Assembly (NCBI RefSeq): GCF_028622115.1
Contig: NZ_CP097263.1
Location: 4,588,001 to 4,652,000, forward strand
Direction: 5' to 3'
DNA length: 64,000 nucleotides
Source of the DNA: Kutzneria chonburiensis
Lineage (GTDB): Bacteria > Actinomycetota > Actinomycetes > Mycobacteriales > Pseudonocardiaceae
The notes below the pieces were generated by a model. The model ran no database searches, was not told where the DNA came from, and worked only from the letters and a program-made list of their open reading frames with translations. Shown here piece by piece: positions 17,495-26,106 of the stretch (position 1 is its first letter; every line of letters starts with the position of its first letter). The position numbers and the translations under genes are program-made.

Positions 17495-20440
17495 ATGCAC
17501 GACGACCGCAAGGCCGCCGAGGACCGCGTCGCGCGGTTTCTCGCCGAACGGGTCCGTCCGGCCGTGTACTCGGAGCGGATCGCGATGGACGTGTCGCCGC
17601 TCCACATCGGCGACAGCTGGGGAATTCCCTGGTCCACCACGAGGTTCTCCGCGGTTGGCCGGATTCCCGCCGGGTGGACCGGCCGTGTGGAGGCCGTCTT
17701 CGACCTGGGGTTCGACCTTACTCGAGGTCCTGGCGGCCAGGCCGAGGCGCTTGTCCTTGACGTCGACGGCAATCCGCTCCAGGGCCTGCATCCGTACCAT
17801 CGAAGCGTGCCGGTCACCGGTCCCGGGGTCCGGCTGGTCGTCGAGGCCGCCGCCAACCCGCCGATCGTCGCCAGCGCCGGCCGGGGCACCCACTACGGCT
17901 CGGTGGAGACTGCCGGCTCAGAACACCTTTACGTGCTCCGGCAAGCCGATCTTGCCCTGCGTGACGAGGATGCGTGGCACCTCATGCTCGACGTCGAGGT
18001 GCTGTCCTCGTTGATGCACACGTTGCCGTTGGAATCCGCTCGTAGACACCAGATTCTGCGGGGATTGGACGGCTGCATCGATCTTTCCTTCGCCGAAGCG
18101 CGCTCGGTGACGTCGAACTTGTTGTCCAGCAGGGCCCACGAGTCCGAGCACACGCTGGTCGCGGTCGGGCACGCGCACATCGACTCGGCTTGGCTGTGGC
18201 CGATCCGGGAGACGATCCGGAAGTGCACGCGGACCTTCAGCAACGTGCTGGCGCTGGCCGAGGAGTACCCCGAGCTGGTGTTCGCCTGCTCGTCGGCCCA
18301 GCAGTACGCGTGGATCAAGGAGCACCAGCCCGCTGTGTACGAACGGATCCGGCAGGCGGTCAAGGCCGGCAACTGGGTCCCGGTCGGTGGCATGTGGGTG
18401 GAGGCCGACGCCAACCTGCCCGGCGGCGAGTCGCTGGCCCGCCAGCTCGTGCACGGCGCCCGGTTCTTCCTCGACGAGTTCGGAGTTGGTCCTGATGGCG
18501 TCTGGTTACCGGACTCTTTCGGTTACACCGCAGCCTATCCGCAGCTGGCCCGGCTGGCCGGGGCCGAGTGGTTCCTGACCCAGAAGCTGTCCTGGAACGA
18601 GACGAACCGTCTGCCGCACCACACGTTCTGGTGGGAGGGCATCGACGGCACCCGGATCTTCACCCACTTCCCACCGGTCGACACCTACAACTGCGAGCTG
18701 ACCGGGGCCGAGCTGGCGCACGCGGCGACAACCTACGCGGAGAAGGGTCTCGGCACCACATCGCTGGTGCCGTTCGGTTTCGGTGACGGCGGTGGCGGGC
18801 CGACTCGCGAGATGCTGGAGAAAGCCCGGCGGCTGCGGGACCTGGAGGGATCACCGAAGGTGCGGCTCGGTTCGCCGGCCGAGTTCTTCCGGGCGGCCCG
18901 GGCCGAATACCCGGACGCCCCGGTGTGGCGCGGCGAGCTGTACCTGGAGACGCATCGCGGCACGTACACCAGCCAGGCCCGGACCAAGCGCGGCAATCGG
19001 CGCAGCGAAACGCTGCTCCGGCACGCCGAACTCTGGGCGGCGTCGGCCGCTGTCCGGCTCGGCACGCCCTATCCCTACGACGAGCTGGACGCACTGTGGA
19101 AACGCGTGCTACTGCACCAGTTCCACGACATCCTGCCCGGCTCGTCGATCGCTTGGGTGCATCGCGAGGCCGAGCAGGCGTACACGGGGATCCACAGTGG
19201 ACTGCACGAGCTGATCTCCATCAGCGCCGGCGACGGGGAGTCGCTGCTCAACGCCGCCCCGGTCGAGCGGCGCGAGGTGGTGATCGTCACCGAGCCGCCG
19301 CCGGTGGCCGGGCAACGCCTGTCCGACGGCCGTCACGCGGCGTTCGGGCGGGCGCCCGCTCTTGGCGTTGGCGGGTTCCTGCAGTTCAACGCCCATCCGG
19401 TGCGCGCCACCGGAACATTCGTGCTGGACAACGGCCTGATCTCGGTGCACATCGACCCAGCCGGGCTGGTCCGGTCGGTCCGTGATCACGCCACCGGCCG
19501 CGAGGCGATCGCCCCTGGTGCAGCCGGCAATCTGCTTCAACTGCACCCGGACGACCCGGTGAAGTGGAGCGCCTGGAACCTGGACGTGACCTATCGCCGC
19601 AACCGCCGCGATCTCGACGACGCCGTGTCGGTCGAGCTCGTCGACGACGGCCCGCTGCTCGCGGCCGTCCGCGTCGAGCGCCGGACCGAGCGATCCGTTA
19701 TCGTGCAACATCTTCGGCTGGCCGCGGGTTCGCGGTTGCTGGAGGTCGAGACCGACATCGACTGGCAGGAAAGGGACACGGTGCTCAAGGCGGCCTGGCC
19801 GCTGGACGTGCTCGCGCCGGAGATCACCGCCGAGATCCAGTACGGACACGTCAAACGGCCGACGCACGAGAACACGAGCTGGGACGCGGCCCGGTTCGAG
19901 GCGTGGGCCCACCGCTTCGTACACGTCGGCGAGCACGGCTGGGGCGTGGCCCTGGTCACCGACTCCACCTACGGCTACGACGTGAGCAGCGACGGCCGGT
20001 CCACCACCGTGCGGCTGTCGCTGCTGCGCGCCCCGCACAGCCCCGACCCGTTGGCCGACCAGGGCCGACACAGGTTCCGCTACGGCCTGCGGCCGGCCGC
20101 CGATCTCGGCGATGCCATCATGGCCGGCTACACGTTCTCGCTTCCGCTGCGGACGGCGTCGGATCGGTTGCGCGGCAAGCCTTTGGTGTCGGTGGACAAC
20201 CCGGCCGTGATCGTCGAGGCGGTCAAGCTGGCCGACGACCGGTCGGGCGCGGTGATCGTCCGGCTGTACGAGTCCCGCGGCGGCCGGGCCCGGGCGTTGG
20301 TGTCCGCCGACTTCGCCGTGACCACGGCTTTCGAAGCCGACCTGCTCGAACGGCCGTTGCGGCCCATGGCTTCGAGGGGCAGCGCGGTGCCGTTGTCGTT
20401 GCGCCCCTTCCAGATCGTCACGCTGCGTTTGGAGAGGTGA
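17495..20440 (+). CDS. GH38 alpha-mannosidase
   Basis: Glycoside hydrolase family 38 protein of 981 residues with no signal peptide, so it acts inside the cell on imported glycans. Zinc-binding motif GHAHIDSAW (about residues 225-233) and nucleophile Asp in LPDSFGYTA (about residue 338) are present; zinc His near WKRVLLHQFHDILPGSS (about residue 540) is also visible. An N-terminal beta domain and a long C-terminal beta domain complete the Ams1-like layout. It starts 16 bases after the dehydratase stop with GAGGGG upstream. Retaining hydrolysis of alpha-mannosides is expected. Confidence 0.93.
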   Translation: MHDDRKAAEDRVARFLAERVRPAVYSERIAMDVSPLHIGDSWGIPWSTTRFSAVGRIPAGWTGRVEAVFDLGFDLTRGPGGQAEALVLDVDGNPLQGLHPYHRSVPVTGPGVRLVVEAAANPPIVASAGRGTHYGSVETAGSEHLYVLRQADLALRDEDAWHLMLDVEVLSSLMHTLPLESARRHQILRGLDGCIDLSFAEARSVTSNLLSSRAHESEHTLVAVGHAHIDSAWLWPIRETIRKCTRTFSNVLALAEEYPELVFACSSAQQYAWIKEHQPAVYERIRQAVKAGNWVPVGGMWVEADANLPGGESLARQLVHGARFFLDEFGVGPDGVWLPDSFGYTAAYPQLARLAGAEWFLTQKLSWNETNRLPHHTFWWEGIDGTRIFTHFPPVDTYNCELTGAELAHAATTYAEKGLGTTSLVPFGFGDGGGGPTREMLEKARRLRDLEGSPKVRLGSPAEFFRAARAEYPDAPVWRGELYLETHRGTYTSQARTKRGNRRSETLLRHAELWAASAAVRLGTPYPYDELDALWKRVLLHQFHDILPGSSIAWVHREAEQAYTGIHSGLHELISISAGDGESLLNAAPVERREVVIVTEPPPVAGQRLSDGRHAAFGRAPALGVGGFLQFNAHPVRATGTFVLDNGLISVHIDPAGLVRSVRDHATGREAIAPGAAGNLLQLHPDDPVKWSAWNLDVTYRRNRRDLDDAVSVELVDDGPLLAAVRVERRTERSVIVQHLRLAAGSRLLEVETDIDWQERDTVLKAAWPLDVLAPEITAEIQYGHVKRPTHENTSWDAARFEAWAHRFVHVGEHGWGVALVTDSTYGYDVSSDGRSTTVRLSLLRAPHSPDPLADQGRHRFRYGLRPAADLGDAIMAGYTFSLPLRTASDRLRGKPLVSVDNPAVIVEAVKLADDRSGAVIVRLYESRGGRARALVSADFAVTTAFEADLLERPLRPMASRGSAVPLSLRPFQIVTLRLER

Positions 20441-22257
20441 TCGTGCATCCTGCCCCGTCCCGTGCCGAGTGGGAACGCCTGGCCGACTCGATGCTGTTGG
20501 CCGTGCGCCCCTGGGCCACCGACACGCACGCACTGATCCACCTGCCCGGGCCGGTCAGCGTGAGCGGTCGCTGGAGCGACGGGTTGGAAGGCTACGCGCG
20601 CACGTTCCTGCTGGCGGCGTTTCGGCTGGCCGGGGCGGCCGGTGACGATCCACACAGGATCGCCGAGTGGTACGCGCAGGGGCTGGCGGCCGGCGTCGAC
20701 CCGACCAATCCCGACCGCTGGCCCCGGTTCGGCGAGTGCGGGCAGGCCAAGGTCGAGGCGGCGTCGATCGCCCTCGGGCTGCACCTGACCCGGCCGTGGC
20801 TGTGGGACCGGCTCAGCACGCGTACCCAGCAGGGGCTGCTGGACTGGCTGGCGCCGATGGTCGGCGACGCCATGCCGCAGAACAACTGGCTGTGGTTCCA
20901 GGCGGTCACCGGTGCGTTCGCCCGCAGCGTCGGCGGGGCGTGGAGCCAGGCCGACTTCGATCACGCGATCGAGTCCACGGATCGTTGGCAGGCGGGCGAA
21001 GGCTGGTACTCCGACGGCCTGTCCGGCGGCGCGCACCGCAACTTCGACCACTACAGCGGCTGGGCCATGCACTTCTACCCACTGCTGTTCTGCGACATCA
21101 CCGGCGACGAGGAGCTGGCCCTCCGGTACCGCAATCGCTTGCGGCTCTACCTTTCCGACTACGCGCGGCTGATCGGCGGCAACGGCTCGCCGCTGATCCA
21201 GGGCCGGTCGCTGACCTACCGTTTCGCCGCGCTCGCTCCACTGTGGATCGGCGCCCGCTACGACGCCACGCCGCTGGAGCCGGGGCTGACCCGGCGTATC
21301 GGCGGACTGATGCTGGACCACTTCCTCAACGCGGGTGCGCTGGATCACGACGGACTGCTGACCTTGGGCTGGCACGGCCGGTTCCCGGCCATCCGGCAGG
21401 TGTATTCCGGCCCCGCGTCGCCGTACTGGGCCAGCAAGGGTTTCGCCGGCCTGCTGCTGCCGGCATCGCATGAAGTCTGGACCGCGCCTGAGGTTCCGCT
21501 ACCGGTCGAGGAGGAGGACTTCGAGTTCTCCCTGCCGGCACCGGGCTGGACCGTTTCCGGCACCCGCGCGGACGGCGTGGTGCGGGTACTCAATCACGGC
21601 AGCGACCATATCGACCTCACGGAACTCGCGACCGACGATCCGGCTTACGCACGGATCGCCTACAGCACCCATGCCGCGCCGGAAATGACGCCACCGCTGG
21701 ACTCCTCGGCGACGCTCGTCGATGCCGACGGTCGGGCCGCGCATCGCCGGCCGCTGACGGCATTGACGCCCGGAGTGTCGCGCAGCCGGGCGCATTGGCC
21801 CGCAGATGAGAGCTGGAATCCCTTCCACAGCCCCGAAACCACGTATAGGCTGGGCCCGTGGATCACCGTAGCGTCGGTGATCCACGGTGCCACCGAGGTC
21901 CGGCTGGTCCGGGTCGACGAGGCTGCCGAGTGCACCCATCCCGGGCCGTGGCGGCTGCGGATCGGCGGCTGGGCCACGGTTCCCGGTAGTGGGCTGCACT
22001 CGTGCCTGGTCGATCTCGCCGGGCTCACCGTCGCCGAAACGGTGGTGGGCAAGGACACCAATCCACTGGGGCCGGTGTCCGAGGTCCCCGTGCTGTTCTC
22101 CGCCGACGAGGTCGAGGTCGGCCGGATCTACGCCGCCGCCGTGCATCTCGGCGGCTCCCCGCTGGAAGCGTTGCCGGAACTGGACATCACCGCCGCCGCT
22201 GTGGAGGTGCGGTGGCCGGACGGCCGTGTCGACCGGGTGGCGATGCCGCCCGGGTAA
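20437..22257 (+). CDS. DUF2264 domain protein
   Basis: Protein of 606 residues; GTG at 20437 overlaps the mannosidase stop as GTGA, and the longer frame upstream is spurious. The N-terminal 370 residues match DUF2264, an alpha/alpha-barrel-like family often found in carbohydrate loci (PQNNWLWFQAVTGAF, DGLSGGAHRNFDHYSGWAM, LIQGRSLTYRFAALAPL); the remainder is a beta-sandwich-like region. No signal peptide. Trp-rich and His/Asp-containing motifs suggest a glycan-active enzyme such as an unsaturated glycoside hydrolase or lyase, but no activity can be assigned from sequence. Confidence 0.8.
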   Translation: MIVHPAPSRAEWERLADSMLLAVRPWATDTHALIHLPGPVSVSGRWSDGLEGYARTFLLAAFRLAGAAGDDPHRIAEWYAQGLAAGVDPTNPDRWPRFGECGQAKVEAASIALGLHLTRPWLWDRLSTRTQQGLLDWLAPMVGDAMPQNNWLWFQAVTGAFARSVGGAWSQADFDHAIESTDRWQAGEGWYSDGLSGGAHRNFDHYSGWAMHFYPLLFCDITGDEELALRYRNRLRLYLSDYARLIGGNGSPLIQGRSLTYRFAALAPLWIGARYDATPLEPGLTRRIGGLMLDHFLNAGALDHDGLLTLGWHGRFPAIRQVYSGPASPYWASKGFAGLLLPASHEVWTAPEVPLPVEEEDFEFSLPAPGWTVSGTRADGVVRVLNHGSDHIDLTELATDDPAYARIAYSTHAAPEMTPPLDSSATLVDADGRAAHRRPLTALTPGVSRSRAHWPADESWNPFHSPETTYRLGPWITVASVIHGATEVRLVRVDEAAECTHPGPWRLRIGGWATVPGSGLHSCLVDLAGLTVAETVVGKDTNPLGPVSEVPVLFSADEVEVGRIYAAAVHLGGSPLEALPELDITAAAVEVRWPDGRVDRVAMPPG

Positions 22258-22273
22258 CTTTACTGGGAGGTCA

Positions 22274-25200
22274 ATGATGACCCGCCGCTTATGGGTCCTG
22301 TTAGGACTGTTGGTCGCGCTGGTCGCCGCGCTGGCCGTGCCGGCCGGCGCGGCCCCCGTGCTGTATCCCAACGGTGTCGGCGCCGATCTCGGGCCGAACC
22401 CGCTGACCCTCGGCGTCACCGCGAGCGCCGGCGACAACGCCGCGGGCCTGCGCACCGGCAGCGTCGATGGCCACAGTTACTGGCAGACCGACGGTTCCGC
22501 CGGCACGTCGTACCTGAACTTCGCGCCGGATCCCGACTACACCGTCGCCGGGCCGGTCGTCGCCCTGGTGACGTACTACGACAGCGGCGTCGGCACGCTG
22601 ACCCTCAATGGCGGCGCGGTGGCCACACTGGCCGGCAGCAACACGTGGAAGCACGCCGCGACCACCTTGCCCGCGCTGACTTCCGTCCGACTGAGCGGTT
22701 CGGTGGACATCACCGTCGCGCAGCTGCGGCTCACCGCCGCCGGGCCTTCGGCCACGCTCGGCGCGACCCCGTCGAACACCGGCATCAGCCCCAATCCCGG
22801 TGACAACCCGTCCGGGCTGATCACCGGCACCGCGGCCGGACGCGGCTACTGGCAGACCAATGCGGCCTCGCCCGCGCCGTCGACCAACTACTTGTACATG
22901 AACGTCGCCGACTCGTACGCGTACAACACCAAGGACGTCGTGCTGGTCAGCATCGACTATCTGGACGCCGGCAACGGCACGCTGGACCTCCAGTACGACT
23001 CGCCCGGCCAGGACCTGCCGGACAAGTTCAAGCCGTCGGAGATCGTGCACTACGGCGACACGGGCAGCTGGCAGACGCACGACTTCGTGCTGGACGACTC
23101 GATCCTCACCAACCGCACCAACGGTTCCGACTTCCGCATCGCCCATGACGGGTCCACTGTGGAGATCAAGGTCGCCGCCGTGCGGGTGACGGTGATTCCG
23201 TCCACTCTGGACGTCAAGGCCGGGCTGCGCAACCTGGTGTCCCAGGCCGGTTTGACCGTGTATGCGGCGCGCGAGGGCACCCGGGACGGTCAGTATCCGG
23301 CCGGGGCCAAGGCCGCGTTCAGCACGCAGATCGCCAAGGCGCAGGCCGTGATCGACGACCAGAACGCCACTCCGGCCCAGGTCAAGGCCGCCCTGCAAGC
23401 GCTGTACGACAGCTATCAGGCGTTCAAGGCATCGGCTGTGAACCTCAATGTCGCTGCTGGTAAAGCGCTTTCCACCGGCCCCGGTTGGACTCAGGTCGAT
23501 CTCGGCCGGTCGCAGCCGGTCGACGACGTGTTCGTGCAGTGGGGCGCGGCCTTCTCATCGGACTACAAGGTGCAGACCTCGCTCGACGGCACGACCTTCA
23601 CCACGGTCGGCGAATCCGGGGCCACCGAAGCCAATCGTTCGTCTCGTACCGGCTTCCCCTTGACCAACGCGCGGTACGTGCGGCTGGCCTACGACGGCAC
23701 CGCGATCGTCGCCGATTTCCAGGTCCGCAACCAGCGGGTCGTCACACCCAAGCCGCAGCTGATCAGGACCAAGTACCCGACCGCCGACCCGGTGATCGCC
23801 GACTTCGTTGTGACCGGCGCGGATCCCAGCGGTGTCAGGGATTCCACCAAGGCGGTGCAGGCCGCGCTGTGGGACTGCTACGACGCCGGCGGCGGCACCG
23901 TGTGGCTGTCCGACGGCACCTACCGCGTCACCGACACCATTGAGGTGCCGGCATTCTGCTCGCTGCGCGGCGACCGGCGCGATGCCGATCACGGCGGCGG
24001 CAGCTACGGCACGGTGATCAGCGCCGACCTGCCGTCCGGTGACAACGGTCCGGTGCTGTTCCGGATCGGCGGCAGTGCCGGGGTGCTCGGGCTGACCACC
24101 TACTACCCGCACCAGAACGCCGCCGCGCCGGTGCCGTACAGCTATACGTTCGAGATCACCGGCAGCGCGTGGGCCAGCGACGAGAACTACATGATGGGCA
24201 CGGTTTCCGACGTCACCATGCTCAACTCGTACCGGGGCATCGGCATCAGCACCATGCCTGACGAGCGTGGACGGCCGCCGGCCGTCGGGCAGACCCACGA
24301 GTCCGCCACCGTGCGCAACGTGCGCGGCACGGCGCTGTTCGAGGGTGTCGAGGCGTACAACGGGGCCGATGTCGGCACGTGGGAGAACGTCGTCTTCTCC
24401 AACTCGTACTGGGCTTCCGCCCCGCACCAGTTCAACCCGCCTCGTCGGTCCACTGTGGATGCATGGACCCGAGTTCACGGCACCGGCTTCGTGCTCGGTG
24501 ACCTGGAGTGGGACCAGTTCAACGAGATCGCCGCGTCCGACTACCACGTCGGCATCCACGTCGTGGCCGGTCAGCGCGTCGACTTCGCCGGTGCTTTCCA
24601 GGGCGTGCAGATCAAGCACACCGACACCGCGCTGCTCGTCGACCAGTTCGACTCGCGCTGGGGTCTGATGATCGCCCGCGGCACGCTCGACGGGGCCGTC
24701 ACCAACAACTCCGCCGGCTTCGTCAAGCTCACCGACGTCAAAGTCACCGGCGTTCGCACCGGCATCGTCTACCAGATGTCCGGCCAGGCCCCGGCCTACG
24801 ACTCGTCCCAGCCGGCCGCACGCCCGTCACGTAACGCCCTATACGTTACTGACGCCCCGCACGGTGTCGGCTATATCCCCGCTCTTGACGCAACCGCCAG
24901 CATCCAGCGCACCCTCGACCGCGCCGGCCGTGACGGCGGCGGTGTCGTCTACCTGCCCGCCGGTTGGTACCGCGTCGAATCCCGGCTCGTCGTTCCCGCC
25001 GGTGTCGAGCTTCGCGGCGCTTCTGCCGTGCCCAACCGTGACGAGGACGGCCGCAGTGGCGGCACCGTGCTCATGTCGTACGCCGGGCGGGCCACCGCCA
25101 CCCCTGACACCGATGCCGCTTTCATCACGCTGAACGCCAGCAACTCCGGCGTTCGTGGCCTCAGGGTCTTCTACCCCGGCCAGAACCCCGCCGCCCCCGA

Positions 25201-25993
25201 CGGCCTCGTCGCCTATCCGTACGCCATCCGGGCTCACGGCTCCGGCACCTATGTCGTCAATGTCGGCATGTCCAATGCCTACAACGGCATCGACCTCGCC
25301 ACCTTCCGCAACGACCACTTCTTCGTCGGCAAGCTCGCCGGCACTTTCGTCCGGCACGGCATCACCGTCGGCAATTCCGAGGACGGCGTCATCAACGGCG
25401 TGCTCACCAACGGCAACACTTTCGTACGCCTCGGCTTCTACCTTCCTGACTGGGCTTCCGGCGCCAACCTCTTCCCCCAGGTGATCGACGGTTTCACCCG
25501 CAAGTCGTCCGACCTCATCACCGTCACCGGCGCCCGCAACCTCACCATCACCGACGCTTTCGGCTACGGTCTGCACAACGGTCTCATCGTCAATTCCGGT
25601 TCCGTGCACGTCTTCAACCTCGGCACCGACAACCTCGGCACCGACGGCTTCACCGTGCGGGCTTCCTCGCCCGGCACCACCGTGCTCAACCTCTTGCGCT
25701 ACAACGGCACCACCAGCTCCGGCCCTGTCCACCTGGTCAACGTCATGGCCATCAACCTGGTCCAGTTCGCCGTCACCACAACCGCCTCCCCCGGCGGTAC
25801 CGCCCGCCTCACCGGCACCGAAACCACCCCCGGCAAATACGAATCCGGCAGCTCCGTCACCGCCACCGCCAAGCCTTCCCCCGGCTACCACTTCGTCTCG
25901 TGGACCGTCGGCGGCACCGTGGTTTCCACTTCCCCCGCCTACACCTTCCCCGTTACCGCCGACACCGCGTTGACAGCCACCTTCGCCGGTTGA
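22274..25993 (+). CDS. Large secreted multidomain beta-helix protein (pectate lyase superfamily)
   Basis: About 1239 residues. Signal peptide MMTRRLWVLLGLLVALVAAL ending near AGA. Two related N-terminal beta-sandwich modules follow (about 30-150 and 160-300; both contain GDN-x-x-GL and YWQT), then a helical FIVAR-like module (about 315-380), a discoidin-like module (about 390-490), two right-handed beta-helix regions of the pectate lyase 3 type (about 510-860 and 870-1165, each opening with a repeated GGG-V-x-LPxGxYRV-like strand) and an InlB-like B-repeat at the C terminus. ATG at 22277 has better spacing to GGGAGG and is the alternative start. It probably binds or cleaves the polysaccharide outside the cell; lyase or hydrolase activity is unproven. 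Confidence 0.82.
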   Translation: MMTRRLWVLLGLLVALVAALAVPAGAAPVLYPNGVGADLGPNPLTLGVTASAGDNAAGLRTGSVDGHSYWQTDGSAGTSYLNFAPDPDYTVAGPVVALVTYYDSGVGTLTLNGGAVATLAGSNTWKHAATTLPALTSVRLSGSVDITVAQLRLTAAGPSATLGATPSNTGISPNPGDNPSGLITGTAAGRGYWQTNAASPAPSTNYLYMNVADSYAYNTKDVVLVSIDYLDAGNGTLDLQYDSPGQDLPDKFKPSEIVHYGDTGSWQTHDFVLDDSILTNRTNGSDFRIAHDGSTVEIKVAAVRVTVIPSTLDVKAGLRNLVSQAGLTVYAAREGTRDGQYPAGAKAAFSTQIAKAQAVIDDQNATPAQVKAALQALYDSYQAFKASAVNLNVAAGKALSTGPGWTQVDLGRSQPVDDVFVQWGAAFSSDYKVQTSLDGTTFTTVGESGATEANRSSRTGFPLTNARYVRLAYDGTAIVADFQVRNQRVVTPKPQLIRTKYPTADPVIADFVVTGADPSGVRDSTKAVQAALWDCYDAGGGTVWLSDGTYRVTDTIEVPAFCSLRGDRRDADHGGGSYGTVISADLPSGDNGPVLFRIGGSAGVLGLTTYYPHQNAAAPVPYSYTFEITGSAWASDENYMMGTVSDVTMLNSYRGIGISTMPDERGRPPAVGQTHESATVRNVRGTALFEGVEAYNGADVGTWENVVFSNSYWASAPHQFNPPRRSTVDAWTRVHGTGFVLGDLEWDQFNEIAASDYHVGIHVVAGQRVDFAGAFQGVQIKHTDTALLVDQFDSRWGLMIARGTLDGAVTNNSAGFVKLTDVKVTGVRTGIVYQMSGQAPAYDSSQPAARPSRNALYVTDAPHGVGYIPALDATASIQRTLDRAGRDGGGVVYLPAGWYRVESRLVVPAGVELRGASAVPNRDEDGRSGGTVLMSYAGRATATPDTDAAFITLNASNSGVRGLRVFYPGQNPAAPDGLVAYPYAIRAHGSGTYVVNVGMSNAYNGIDLATFRNDHFFVGKLAGTFVRHGITVGNSEDGVINGVLTNGNTFVRLGFYLPDWASGANLFPQVIDGFTRKSSDLITVTGARNLTITDAFGYGLHNGLIVNSGSVHVFNLGTDNLGTDGFTVRASSPGTTVLNLLRYNGTTSSGPVHLVNVMAINLVQFAVTTTASPGGTARLTGTETTPGKYESGSSVTATAKPSPGYHFVSWTVGGTVVSTSPAYTFPVTADTALTATFAG
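24831..24849. other. Dispersed palindrome GTAACG-N7-CGTTAC, copy 2 (exact)
   Basis: Exact copy inside the beta-helix gene; in frame it reads through a rare CTA leucine codon. Confidence 0.7.
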
Positions 25994-25999
25994 TCCGAT

Positions 26000-26037
26000 C
26001 GAATGGCGTTTCCCGCGTACGCGGGAAACGCCATTCG
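26000..26037 (+). terminator. Perfect palindromic terminator after the beta-helix gene
   Basis: A 38-bp perfect palindrome with 19-bp arms starts seven bases after the stop codon and closes the rightward glycan operon. There is no T-tract, as is common for actinomycete I-shaped terminators. Confidence 0.8.
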
Positions 26038-26106
26038 GCCGGTTGTAACGCGAGCGGGCAACAGGACGACGGACCTCCCGTGGTTGTGGGTCGGGAGGGG
26101 CACGCG

